A DNA stretch of 64,000 nt. It comes from Novilysobacter selenitireducens (GTDB taxonomy: Bacteria > Pseudomonadota > Gammaproteobacteria > Xanthomonadales > Xanthomonadaceae). The translations under genes and the position numbers were made by a program. Each line of letters begins with the position of its first letter. Position 1 is the stretch's first letter. Positions 19,271 to 25,884 of this stretch are shown here, in pieces. Below the pieces are notes generated by a model, which did no database searches, was not told where the DNA came from, and worked only from the letters and a program-made list of their open reading frames with translations. The stretch lies in NCBI RefSeq assembly GCF_020026895.1, contig NZ_JAINZW010000001.1, positions 682,001 to 746,000 on the forward strand. Reading direction: 5' to 3'.

Positions 19271-19978
19271 TTACAGAACGGCCATTTGCGCACGCATGCT
19301 CTGGGCCTGGCGACGGGAAATCTCGCACTTGGCCCCGGACTCCATCGTGGCTACAAGGCCGCCGCCCACGTCGGACTCGACATCGCGGATGGCATCGATC
19401 CGCACGATCTCCGCCCTGTTGGCACGCATGAAGTACTTGGGATTCAAGCGCTTCTCCAGGCGCGCGATGGTGCCCACCAGCAGCGCAGCGCCCAAGCGGC
19501 AATGGGCGGCCACATAGTTGCCGACGCTTTCGAAGCGTTCGATCTCGCCGAGGCGGATGACACGGCTTACGTCGTTGAACTTCAGCATTATCGCGAAGTC
19601 CATGGGGAGGTGTTCCACCGCCGGGCGCTCGCTGGCGGTGAGGCGCGACACTGCACGGGCCAGCGCGGCAGGCGACACCGGCTTCATCAGGTAGTCGACC
19701 GCATTGACCTCGAATGCGTCGGCCGCGAACGCACTGTGGGCGGTGCAGAACACGACGCGCATCTCCCCGGCCAGCGCACGGGCGAAGGCCACCCCCGACT
19801 CCCCCGGCATTTCCACGTCCAGGAATAGCGCGTCGGGTCTGAGCTTCTCGACGGCGGCGGAGGCTTCCTCCGCATCCGTGGCTTCTCCGACCACTGCGAC
19901 CGCAGGATGGGCCCGTAACATTCGCCGAAGCTCCACGCGCGCTATCCGCTCGTCATCCACCAGCAGTGCTCGAATCAT
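19271..19978 (-). CDS. LytTR-family response regulator
   Basis: A 235-residue two-domain regulator. The N-terminal receiver shows LLVDDERIAR, the phosphorylated Asp in ALFLDVEMPGESG, and a switch region VDYLMKPVSP. The C-terminal LytTR DNA-binding domain shows LGEIERFESVGNYVAAHC and LNPKYFMRANRAEIVR. Such proteins (AgrA, ComE, AlgR, VirR) often control peptide signals and bacteriocins. Its ATG overlaps the kinase stop (ATGA, 4 bases), so the pair is coupled. Likely binding sites are the direct repeats at 21220-21248, between this operon and the divergent exporter/peptide operon. Confidence 0.92.
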   Translation of the reverse strand: MIRALLVDDERIARVELRRMLRAHPAVAVVGEATDAEEASAAVEKLRPDALFLDVEMPGESGVAFARALAGEMRVVFCTAHSAFAADAFEVNAVDYLMKPVSPAALARAVSRLTASERPAVEHLPMDFAIMLKFNDVSRVIRLGEIERFESVGNYVAAHCRLGAALLVGTIARLEKRLNPKYFMRANRAEIVRIDAIRDVESDVGGGLVATMESGAKCEISRRQAQSMRAQMAVL

Positions 19979-21144
19979 TCGGGGATCTCCATCCGCAGGT
20001 GGAATGTGTCTCGTTCCTTCCACTGATCCATCTTGGCCGCTCCATTCGTGCTCAGGAGCAGGCGCTCGCGCAGGTTTTTCAGGCCAATGCCGGTGCTCTC
20101 TGCAGCACTCGGCAAGGCGTAGGAGTTGGCAACCTCCAGGACACAGCCGTGGATGCCGCGGCGGGCGCTGATGCGGATCCAGCCCGGTTCCCGGTTCGGC
20201 GTGATCCCGTGCTTGACCGCGTTCTCCACCGCGGTGAGCACCGTCAGCGTCGGCAGGATGAAGTGTTCGCACTCCTCCGGCACATCGAACGTGAAAGACA
20301 GGCGCGGCTCCAGCCGCGCCAGTTCGATCTCGAGGTAGTCGCGCGCCATGCGGCACTCGTCGCGCAGGGACTGGTGGGTCTCCTCATGCAGCCCGAGTTG
20401 GACGCGCAGCAGGTCCGACAGGCGGGTGATGAGCTGGGCCGCACGATCGCGGTCCTCGTACATCAGGCCACGAATGGAATTGAACGCGTTGAAGAGAAAG
20501 TGCGGCCCCATCTGGCGGGTCAACTGCCACAGGCGCGCGTGCTTCACCTGTCGACTGAGCTCGCGTCGTGCTTCGATCGCTTTCCACCCCAGGTAAACCG
20601 CGACCCAAAGCATGTAAGCCGCCATCGCATTGATCAGTTGCATGGCGAACAATTGCCAGCCGACCAGTGCAACGCCGAACTGGGCCGCGCCCGTGTTGAA
20701 CGTGATCTCCTGGACAGGCCGTTGCTTCGGGGAGAGGGATGCCAGTAGATCGCCCGCCAGCACGGTGGCCGCCGCCGAGGCGAGCAGTGCCGCTGCAAGA
20801 AGGGCCCAGGCCCGCAAAGTGGGACGGCGATGCACCAGGGTGCCCAGCAGTAGAGGCCGGACCAGCAAGTGCGTCATCAGCAGGAGCATCACGGCGTCGA
20901 GCACCGCGCCGGCCAGCATGCTGCCGTGTCCACTGGTTCCACCACTCATATGCGCGGCTGACCGCAACACCTGGACGGTCAGGAAAACCGACCCCAGGGC
21001 GTTGATCGCCTGCAGTGACCAATAGAAACGGGACGCATGGGTGATAGTCCGAAGCCATTGGCGCCAGTGGTGCCAGGCAGGTCCGTCGGGTGGATCTGAA
21101 GCGCGCCCCCCTTGGCCGAGCGTGCCAAGCGCCACTTCGTTCAT
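19975..21144 (-). CDS. LytS/YehU-type sensor histidine kinase
   Basis: A 389-residue membrane kinase. The N-terminal half has four to five membrane segments (LQAINALGSVFLTVQVL, GAVLDAVMLLLMTHLLV, WALLAAALLASAAATVLAG, NAMAAYMLWVAVYLGW) and no large periplasmic domain. The His_kinase domain shows GPHFLFNAFNSIRGLMYED with the phosphoacceptor His, and the HATPase shows TVLTAVENAVKHGI and STGIGLKNLRERL. This layout, together with the LytTR regulator, is that of quorum- or peptide-sensing kinases such as AgrC/ComD in outline. I chose ATG 21144 because the frame upstream is not protein-like. Confidence 0.9.
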   Translation of the reverse strand: MNEVALGTLGQGGRASDPPDGPAWHHWRQWLRTITHASRFYWSLQAINALGSVFLTVQVLRSAAHMSGGTSGHGSMLAGAVLDAVMLLLMTHLLVRPLLLGTLVHRRPTLRAWALLAAALLASAAATVLAGDLLASLSPKQRPVQEITFNTGAAQFGVALVGWQLFAMQLINAMAAYMLWVAVYLGWKAIEARRELSRQVKHARLWQLTRQMGPHFLFNAFNSIRGLMYEDRDRAAQLITRLSDLLRVQLGLHEETHQSLRDECRMARDYLEIELARLEPRLSFTFDVPEECEHFILPTLTVLTAVENAVKHGITPNREPGWIRISARRGIHGCVLEVANSYALPSAAESTGIGLKNLRERLLLSTNGAAKMDQWKERDTFHLRMEIPE

Positions 21145-21219
21145 CGCCGTTCCCTGAGATGAGACGGGCCGATCGTGCCCGGCCCACGGGGTCCTGTCCA
21201 GCGCCCACCCCGGCTTTCG

Positions 21220-21248
21220 ACCGTTCGGCGTGTTTTTGGACCATTCGA
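21220..21248 (+). promoter_or_regulatory. Direct repeats, candidate LytTR operator
   Basis: ACCGTTCGG (21220-21228) and ACCATTCGA (21240-21248) are near-identical 9-mers starting 20 bp apart, two helical turns, which is how LytTR regulators dock. The first differs by one base from the published AlgR box CCGTTCGTC, allowing for its offset. They lie in the 171-bp spacer between the LytTR operon and the exporter/peptide operon. A candidate -35 TTGGAC (21236-21241) overlaps them; a convincing -10 is not seen. Confidence 0.5.
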
Positions 21249-21280
21249 GCCCGGGTGGCCACAAATGACCCATGGTGCGC

Positions 21281-21297
21281 GGCAGGTTACGCCTGCC
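21281..21297. promoter_or_regulatory. Inverted repeat before the Yip1-like gene
   Basis: GGCAGG-ttacg-CCTGCC is a perfect 6-bp inverted repeat ending 18 bases before the GTG at 21316. It could be an operator half-site pair or a 5'-leader hairpin; nothing decides between them. Confidence 0.3.
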
Positions 21298-21315
21298 CCA
21301 AGACAGGACGCACAC

Positions 21316-22023
21316 GTGGACACGACGCTTTCTCCCGGCCAAGCACTGGTCACCATCTTCACCGAGCCCCGCCGGGTCTTCGATTCCATCCCCCGCCGCT
21401 CCATGGCCTACCTGCCTGTGCTGCTCGCGCTCGCCGGCCATGTCGCCATTTGGGTCTGGTACTACCAGGTCGTCGACATCGCCTGGTTGCAGGACCGCCT
21501 CATCGCACAGCATGCGGACGTGACGGACAGCGCCTCACGGCAGGCGGCGGCATCGGTGCTGTCGCGTGGAGGACTGTTGGCGATGTCGGTCGCCAGTGCG
21601 CTCGTGGTGACGCCGCTTGTCTTGGCGATCCTGGCCGTCTATTTCCTTGTTGCAGGGAAGGTGTTGGGGCAGGGACGCCCATACGGCCAGTGGTTTGGTT
21701 TCGTGGCCTGGGGCACCGCCCCCGCGCTGCTGCTCGTGCCTGTCATGGCGCTGCAGATCCTCTTCAGCGGCAATGGGCAGGTTGCGCCGGACGCACTCAA
21801 CCCGCTCTCGCTCAATGCGCTGGTGATCGGTCTGGAAGCCAGCTCGACATGGCACGGCTTGGCCAGCAGCCTGAACCTGACCACCCTGTGGACCGTCGGC
21901 CTGCTGGCATTTGGCCTGCAACTCTGGACGCGGCGCGGCTGGGCACAGGCCATCACAACCGCAATGCTGCCATTCGTCGTGGTGTACGGCGCATGGGCGC
22001 TGAAGATCGTCGTGGCGGGCTGA
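21316..22023 (+). CDS. Yip1-like multi-pass membrane protein
   Basis: A 235-residue protein with a short cytoplasmic N-terminal part (LSPGQALVTIFTEPRRVFDSIP, the usual opening of bacterial Yip1-domain proteins) and five membrane segments (for example YLPVLLALAGHVAIWVWYYQ, LVVTPLVLAILAVYFLVAGKVL, ALLLVPVMALQILFSG). Bacterial Yip1 proteins have no settled function. I chose the GTG at 21316; an ATG at 21265 is possible but its first residues are not conserved-looking. It opens the plus-strand operon and is followed after 2 bases by the efflux adaptor, so a helper role in export is plausible. Confidence 0.75.
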   Translation: MDTTLSPGQALVTIFTEPRRVFDSIPRRSMAYLPVLLALAGHVAIWVWYYQVVDIAWLQDRLIAQHADVTDSASRQAAASVLSRGGLLAMSVASALVVTPLVLAILAVYFLVAGKVLGQGRPYGQWFGFVAWGTAPALLLVPVMALQILFSGNGQVAPDALNPLSLNALVIGLEASSTWHGLASSLNLTTLWTVGLLAFGLQLWTRRGWAQAITTAMLPFVVVYGAWALKIVVAG

Positions 22024-22025
22024 CC

Positions 22026-23225
22026 ATGAAGACCCGCGCGCTTGGAATCCTTGCAGTCGCGACACTGGTGTCGGTGCCGGTCCTGGCCCACTGGGGTGCG
22101 GGCGAAGACGGCAAGGTCGTGGACGTCGAGCAGGTGCAGAGTCGCCAGGTCCGCGCGTCGATCCTGACGTCGGGGACCCTGGTCTACGAGCAGCAGGCCA
22201 TGCTGTCGCCCGAAGTGATCGGACGGGTGCGGCAGGTCAAGGTGCGCGAGGGCGACCGGGTCGAGGAGGGCCAGGTGCTGCTGGTGCTCGACGACGAGAT
22301 GCTGCATGCGGAGGTCGACCAGCAACAGGCCGTCGTGGCACAACAGGGCATTGCAATCGAGCGCCAGCGCGTCGAACTGCAAGCAGCCAAGCGCCAGGCC
22401 GAGCGCATGGCCCAGCTGTTCAAATCCCAACTGATCGACGCGCGCCATTACGAGCAGGAGCAGCAAGCCGCACAACTTGCGGAGATTGGCCTGCGTACCG
22501 CGCAGGAGTCTCTCGGACAGTCCCGGGCACAACTGCAGCAGTCCCGCCAGCGGCTTGCAAAGGCAACGATCCGCGCGCCCATGTCGGGTGTGGTGGTGGC
22601 CATCTCGATCAAGGAAGGTGAGACGGCGGTTCCCAGCGCATCCGGGATTGCGGGCTCGAGCCTCATCACCATCGCCGACCCCACAACGCTCACCACCGAA
22701 GTCCACGTCGACGAGGCGGACATCCCGCGCGTGCGGCTCGGCCAAGCCGCAGCCGTCTTCGCGGCCGGGAATCCGGACGCACCCGTACAGGCGAAAGTCG
22801 CCCATATCGCACTCACCCCGCGTACGGCGCTGCCGGGAGCGCCAGGCTCCGGGCGCAGCTACACGGTGCGCCTGCGCTTCGACGAGGACAGCAGGCTTAC
22901 GCTGCGGCCGGGCATGTCATGCCGTGCCGAGATCTACACCCAGACCGCCTCCGATGTCGTCGCCGTGCCGCTACAGGCAGTGCTTAGCAACAATTCGGAG
23001 TCTGCCGACCCGATGGCGGAGGACGCGGGCCAGAGCTACGTGTACGTGGTTGAACAAGGCCAGGCGCTGAAGCGCGTCGTGGAAACCGGCCTGGCCGACG
23101 ACCAGTTCCAGCAGGTTCGCGTTGGCCTGGAGAAAGGCGAGCAGATCGTGACCGGCCCATACAAGCAACTGCGCTACCTGCGCAATGGCGACGGCGTCCG
23201 TTCCATCCAGGCTGACGCTCGGTGA
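22026..23225 (+). CDS. Periplasmic adaptor of a MacAB-like exporter
   Basis: A 399-residue membrane fusion protein (HlyD/MacA/RND type). It has an N-terminal anchor or signal (LGILAVATLVSVPVLAHW), a split lipoyl domain (GRVRQVKVREGDRVEEGQVL and KATIRAPMSGVVVAISIKEGE), a long alpha-hairpin coiled coil of about 90 residues between them, and beta-barrel and membrane-proximal domains to the end. It would join the inner-membrane ABC pump to an outer-membrane TolC-type channel, which is not encoded in this window. The stop overlaps the ATPase GTG by 4 bases (GTGA). The darobactin exporter and MacAB have the same three-part design. Confidence 0.9.
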   Translation: MKTRALGILAVATLVSVPVLAHWGAGEDGKVVDVEQVQSRQVRASILTSGTLVYEQQAMLSPEVIGRVRQVKVREGDRVEEGQVLLVLDDEMLHAEVDQQQAVVAQQGIAIERQRVELQAAKRQAERMAQLFKSQLIDARHYEQEQQAAQLAEIGLRTAQESLGQSRAQLQQSRQRLAKATIRAPMSGVVVAISIKEGETAVPSASGIAGSSLITIADPTTLTTEVHVDEADIPRVRLGQAAAVFAAGNPDAPVQAKVAHIALTPRTALPGAPGSGRSYTVRLRFDEDSRLTLRPGMSCRAEIYTQTASDVVAVPLQAVLSNNSESADPMAEDAGQSYVYVVEQGQALKRVVETGLADDQFQQVRVGLEKGEQIVTGPYKQLRYLRNGDGVRSIQADAR

Positions 23226-23944
23226 GCCCCGTCCAGCAACCACTGCTGGAGCTCAGGGCCATCCGGAAGGCATACCGGATGGGAAGCGAGACGGTCGTCG
23301 CGCTCGATGACGTCAACCTCCAGATCCATCGCGGGCAGTCTGTCGCATTCGTGGGGTCGTCCGGCGCCGGCAAGTCGACGCTGCTCAATATCCTGGGTTG
23401 CCTCGACCGCCCCGACTCGGGCTCCTATCGCCTCAATGGGCGACGCATCGACGCCCTCAGTGAGAATGACCTCGCGCTGGTACGCAACCGCGAGATCGGC
23501 TTCGTGTTCCAGAACTTCCAGCTGCTACCGCGCGTGAGCGCACTGCATAACGTCGCCCAGCCGCTGGTGTACCGGCCGATGAAACCGGCGGAACGGTTCG
23601 AGCTCGCCCGACGTGCCCTGGCTCGTGTCGGACTGGCCGACCGGGGCCACCACCTTCCCACCCAGCTGTCCGGCGGCCAACGCCAGCGCGTCGCCATCGC
23701 ACGGGCATTGTGCGGCCAGCCCTCCATCCTGCTGGCCGACGAGCCTACGGGAAACCTCGACTCGAAAACCGGCGAGGCGATCCTGCGCCTGTTCGACGAA
23801 CTGGTGGCCGATGGCCACACCGTGCTGATGGTCACCCACGAGTCGGAGGTCGCCGACCGCTGCCAGCGCGTGCTCCGGCTGTCGGATGGACGGCTCGTGT
23901 CGGAAAAGTGCAACGGCGGAGACCTCCATGCGCGCGTTGCTTGA
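23222..23944 (+). CDS. ABC transporter ATPase (MacB/LolD type)
   Basis: A 240-residue ATP-binding subunit with Walker A GSSGAGKSTLL, Q-loop FVFQNFQLLPRVSA, signature LSGGQRQRVAIARAL and Walker B ILLADEPTGNLDSKTG, the last being typical of the LolD/MacB/FtsE branch. It drives the adjacent MacB-type permease. GTG start at 23222 within a GTGA overlap; the end overlaps the permease start by 17 bases. Confidence 0.93.
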   Translation: MSPVQQPLLELRAIRKAYRMGSETVVALDDVNLQIHRGQSVAFVGSSGAGKSTLLNILGCLDRPDSGSYRLNGRRIDALSENDLALVRNREIGFVFQNFQLLPRVSALHNVAQPLVYRPMKPAERFELARRALARVGLADRGHHLPTQLSGGQRQRVAIARALCGQPSILLADEPTGNLDSKTGEAILRLFDELVADGHTVLMVTHESEVADRCQRVLRLSDGRLVSEKCNGGDLHARVA

Positions 23945-25154
23945 TGTGGCCGGAGAGGCCGTGGGTAGCATTCGCGCCCACGGTTTCAGGAGCATCCTCA
24001 CCACGCTCGGCATCGTCATCGGCGTGGCGGCGGTGATCGCCGTTGTCTCCGTCATGTCCGGCCTGTCGCGCTCGATCACGCAGAAGTTCTCCGGCCTGGG
24101 TGGCGACAGCCTGACTGTCCGCTCGCACACCCCTCTGGAGCTATCGATGCAGGGTCGGCGGAACCGGCTATCGCTGCGCGACTACGAGTTCATCGTCCAG
24201 CACGTCGACGAGATCCGGGATGTATCGCCCATGTTCATGGCGGTCAGCGATTTCGGTGCGGACGTGGCGGTTCGGGGCAAGAAGACATTCACGCGCATCC
24301 TTGCCACCACGGAGGGCTACCAGGATGCAAGACAGCTGTTCCCCCGCGTCGGGCGGTTCATCACTGGCCATGACAACCGGTCACGCCGCCGCATCTGTGT
24401 AATCGGCGAGAAGGTGCGGGACGCGCTTGACCTGCCGAACGACCCTACCGGCCGCTTCATCACCATCGCAGGCGAGCCTTTCCTCGTCGTAGGAGTAATG
24501 GAGCCGCGCGGCGAGATATTCGGGTTCAGCCAGGACGACTTCGTATTGATTCCCTTCAAGACGGGCCTCGCGATCGGCGACCTGGCCGAGCCGGATGTCA
24601 GCATCACGCTCAAGGTCGACTCACTGGATCGCGTCGAGCAGGCCGCCGAGCGCATCACCGCGCTGCTTCGCCAGCTGCACCGGCTCAAGCCTGGCCAGGC
24701 GAATGACTTCAAGGTCCAGACGGCCGAGGAGTTGAACGAGTCATTCTCCGAAATCGTGCAGATGACCGGTGTCGTACTGGCCGCGATGGTGAGCGTATCG
24801 CTACTCGTGGGCGGGATCGGAATCATGAACATCATGCTGGTGTCGGTCACCGAGCGGACCCGCGAGATCGGCATCGCCAAGGCCTTGGGCGCCACACCTG
24901 CGCGGATCATGCAGCAGTTCCTGCTCGAGGCGGCGCTGCTCTCGCTGGCCGGTGGCGTGGTCGGCGTCGTCCTGGGTTACGCGATCGGACTCCTCGTGAG
25001 CTCGGTACTGCCCGGCGTCGGTTCGGCCGTCGTTCCATGGTGGGCCGTCGGCCTTAGCTTTGCATTCGCCACCGTGGTCGGACTCGTGTTCGGGCTGTTA
25101 CCAGCAGCCAAGGCCGCGCGCATGGATCCCATTACCGCACTCAGGCACGAATGA
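23928..25154 (+). CDS. MacB-like ABC transporter permease
   Basis: A 408-residue permease. It has one N-terminal membrane helix (SILTTLGIVIGVAAVIAVVS), a periplasmic MacB_PCD domain of about 210 residues, and a C-terminal FtsX domain with three helices, including GIGIMNIMLVSVTERTREIG and the following mechanotransmission-type helix. Unlike E. coli MacB, the ATPase is a separate protein. With the adaptor and ATPase it forms an export pump that moves substrates from the periplasm or inner membrane out through a TolC channel. The peptide genes start 142 bases downstream, so the peptides are the likely cargo. No peptidase domain is present. Confidence 0.92.
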   Translation: MRALLDVAGEAVGSIRAHGFRSILTTLGIVIGVAAVIAVVSVMSGLSRSITQKFSGLGGDSLTVRSHTPLELSMQGRRNRLSLRDYEFIVQHVDEIRDVSPMFMAVSDFGADVAVRGKKTFTRILATTEGYQDARQLFPRVGRFITGHDNRSRRRICVIGEKVRDALDLPNDPTGRFITIAGEPFLVVGVMEPRGEIFGFSQDDFVLIPFKTGLAIGDLAEPDVSITLKVDSLDRVEQAAERITALLRQLHRLKPGQANDFKVQTAEELNESFSEIVQMTGVVLAAMVSVSLLVGGIGIMNIMLVSVTERTREIGIAKALGATPARIMQQFLLEAALLSLAGGVVGVVLGYAIGLLVSSVLPGVGSAVVPWWAVGLSFAFATVVGLVFGLLPAAKAARMDPITALRHE

Positions 25155-25173
25155 CGCGCAGGACGCGCTGATC

Positions 25174-25195
25174 GGTGCCCGCAAGCTGGGGCACC
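25174..25195 (+). terminator. Stem-loop between permease and peptide genes
   Basis: GGTGCCC-gcaagctg-GGGCACC forms a perfect 7-bp stem 19 bases after the permease stop. No T-run follows, so it may be an RNA processing or stability element, or a partial terminator, separating exporter from peptide message. Confidence 0.4.
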
Positions 25196-25249
25196 AAACG
25201 GAAAGCGGCAACAGGACGCCGCGAGGAAGCAGTGATGCATGGACGCAGC

Positions 25250-25276
25250 AGTACCTGTAGTACCCGTAGTACCAAC
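25250..25276 (+). repeat. Triple 9-bp tandem repeat upstream of first peptide gene
   Basis: AGTACCTGT, AGTACCCGT and AGTACCAAC follow one another without gaps, ending 20 bases before the ATG at 25297. They may be operator sites for a peptide-specific promoter or a leader RNA feature. The AAGGAG ribosome binding site at 25285-25290 follows. Confidence 0.5.
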
Positions 25277-25296
25277 CATCAACCAAGGAGAAGTAC

Positions 25297-25425
25297 ATGA
25301 ACATCAGTCAGATCCCGTCGCTGGAAATGGAAGTGGGCATGCCCAGCTCGCGCACGCAGAACAGCCTGCTCGAGCCGGTCACCCTGGCCATCCTGATCGC
25401 CATCGCCGTTCTCGACCCGCAGTGA
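25297..25425 (+). CDS. Small peptide 1 of a putative bacteriocin/RiPP cluster
   Basis: A 42-residue peptide with an excellent ribosome binding site (AAGGAG, 6 bases spacing). The leader half MNISQIPSLEMEVGMPSSR aligns with peptides 2 and 3: the shared pattern is [IV]P-x-L-[DE]-[MF]-[DE]-V-[GA], then Q-[DN]-S. The tail half is hydrophobic (LLEPVTLAILIAIAVLDPQ) with small residues four apart, and lacks the Gly-Gly and the Cys of the other two. No Sec signal is evident. It may be a companion subunit, an immunity or signal peptide, or the most diverged precursor. The family is not one I know. Confidence 0.65.
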   Translation: MNISQIPSLEMEVGMPSSRTQNSLLEPVTLAILIAIAVLDPQ

Positions 25426-25433
25426 GGCCCGAC

Positions 25434-25586
25434 ATGAACATCAACAGCATCCCCACCCTGGATTTCGACGTCGCGGTGGTCGGCTCGGAAACGCAGGACT
25501 CCACCGTCGGTGGTGTCTGCGTGATCGTCGGTGTCGTCGCCGGCGTGATGATCAACCAGCAGACCCACGAAGCCTCCATCGGCTGA
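25434..25586 (+). CDS. Small peptide 2, GxxxG-type precursor candidate
   Basis: A 50-residue peptide starting 8 bases after peptide 1. The leader reads MNINSIPTLDFDVAVVGSE, then TQDSTVGG, a double-glycine site like those where bacteriocin leaders are cut. The presumed mature part begins VCVIVGVVAGVMIN and ends in a polar tail NQQTHEASIG. It contains one Cys and a GVVAG (GxxxG) helix-packing motif, as in two-peptide class IIb bacteriocins. It is about 60% identical to peptide 3 in the middle. The cleavage site and modification are inference; no C39 peptidase is encoded nearby. Confidence 0.75.
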   Translation: MNINSIPTLDFDVAVVGSETQDSTVGGVCVIVGVVAGVMINQQTHEASIG

Positions 25587-25593
25587 CCCCGCA

Positions 25594-25616
25594 GGCCGGG
25601 CAACCGGAGCCCGGCC
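25594..25616 (+). terminator. Hairpin between peptide genes 2 and 3
   Basis: GGCCGGGC-aaccgga-GCCCGGCC is a perfect 8-bp stem starting 7 bases after the peptide 2 stop. Without a T-run it is more likely a stabiliser or attenuator than a full stop. Confidence 0.5.
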
Positions 25617-25638
25617 GGCGCATCACAAGGACTTGAAC

Positions 25639-25797
25639 ATGAAAACGATCTCCATCGCGGCAGTTCCGTGCTTGGACATGGACGTCGGCGTCGTCGGCAC
25701 CGAGGTCCAGGACTCCACTGTCGGTGGTGTGTGCGTGGCCGTCGGCATCATCGCCGGCGTGTTCATCAACACCAACACCGAAGTGGCGCCTTCCTGA
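25639..25797 (+). CDS. Small peptide 3, GxxxG-type precursor candidate
   Basis: A 52-residue peptide preceded by AAGGA. The leader MKTISIAAVPCLDMDVGVVG ends in TEVQDSTVGG; the presumed mature part begins VCVAVGIIAGVFIN and ends NTNTEVAPS. The block from VQDSTVGGVCV to the Asn after the GxxxG (GIIAG) is nearly the same as in peptide 2, while the outer tails differ, as expected for a pair of related active peptides. Two Cys residues, one in the leader. The gene is closed by a strong hairpin at 25805-25827. Confidence 0.75.
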   Translation: MKTISIAAVPCLDMDVGVVGTEVQDSTVGGVCVAVGIIAGVFINTNTEVAPS

Positions 25798-25804
25798 TGC
25801 CGCT

Positions 25805-25827
25805 GCGGGGCGGCTTTGCCGCCCCGC
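25805..25827 (+). terminator. Strong hairpin after the peptide genes (terminator/attenuator)
   Basis: GCGGGGCGGC-ttt-GCCGCCCCGC is a perfect 10-bp GC stem with a 3-base loop, 7 bases after the peptide 3 stop, followed by TTCT. It should end or pause much of the transcription, giving many peptide messages and few copies of the downstream enzyme and transporter genes, a common design in bacteriocin and RiPP operons. Confidence 0.8.
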
Positions 25828-25884
25828 TTCTACCAGGCTCGTGACGATACCCCTCGCAAACTCCACCATCACAAGGACGATAAC

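Noticed and set aside
21316-23225. A single long frame merging the Yip1-like region and adaptor from 21090
   Set aside because: The adaptor frame upstream of 22026 reads as basic, non-protein-like sequence, while the Yip1-like frame has clear membrane segments and ends 2 bases before the adaptor ATG.
25239-25433. An upstream in-frame extension of peptide 2 (start near 25239)
   Set aside because: The extension overlaps peptide 1 in another frame and has no ribosome binding site; the ATG at 25434 gives the leader shared with peptides 1 and 3.
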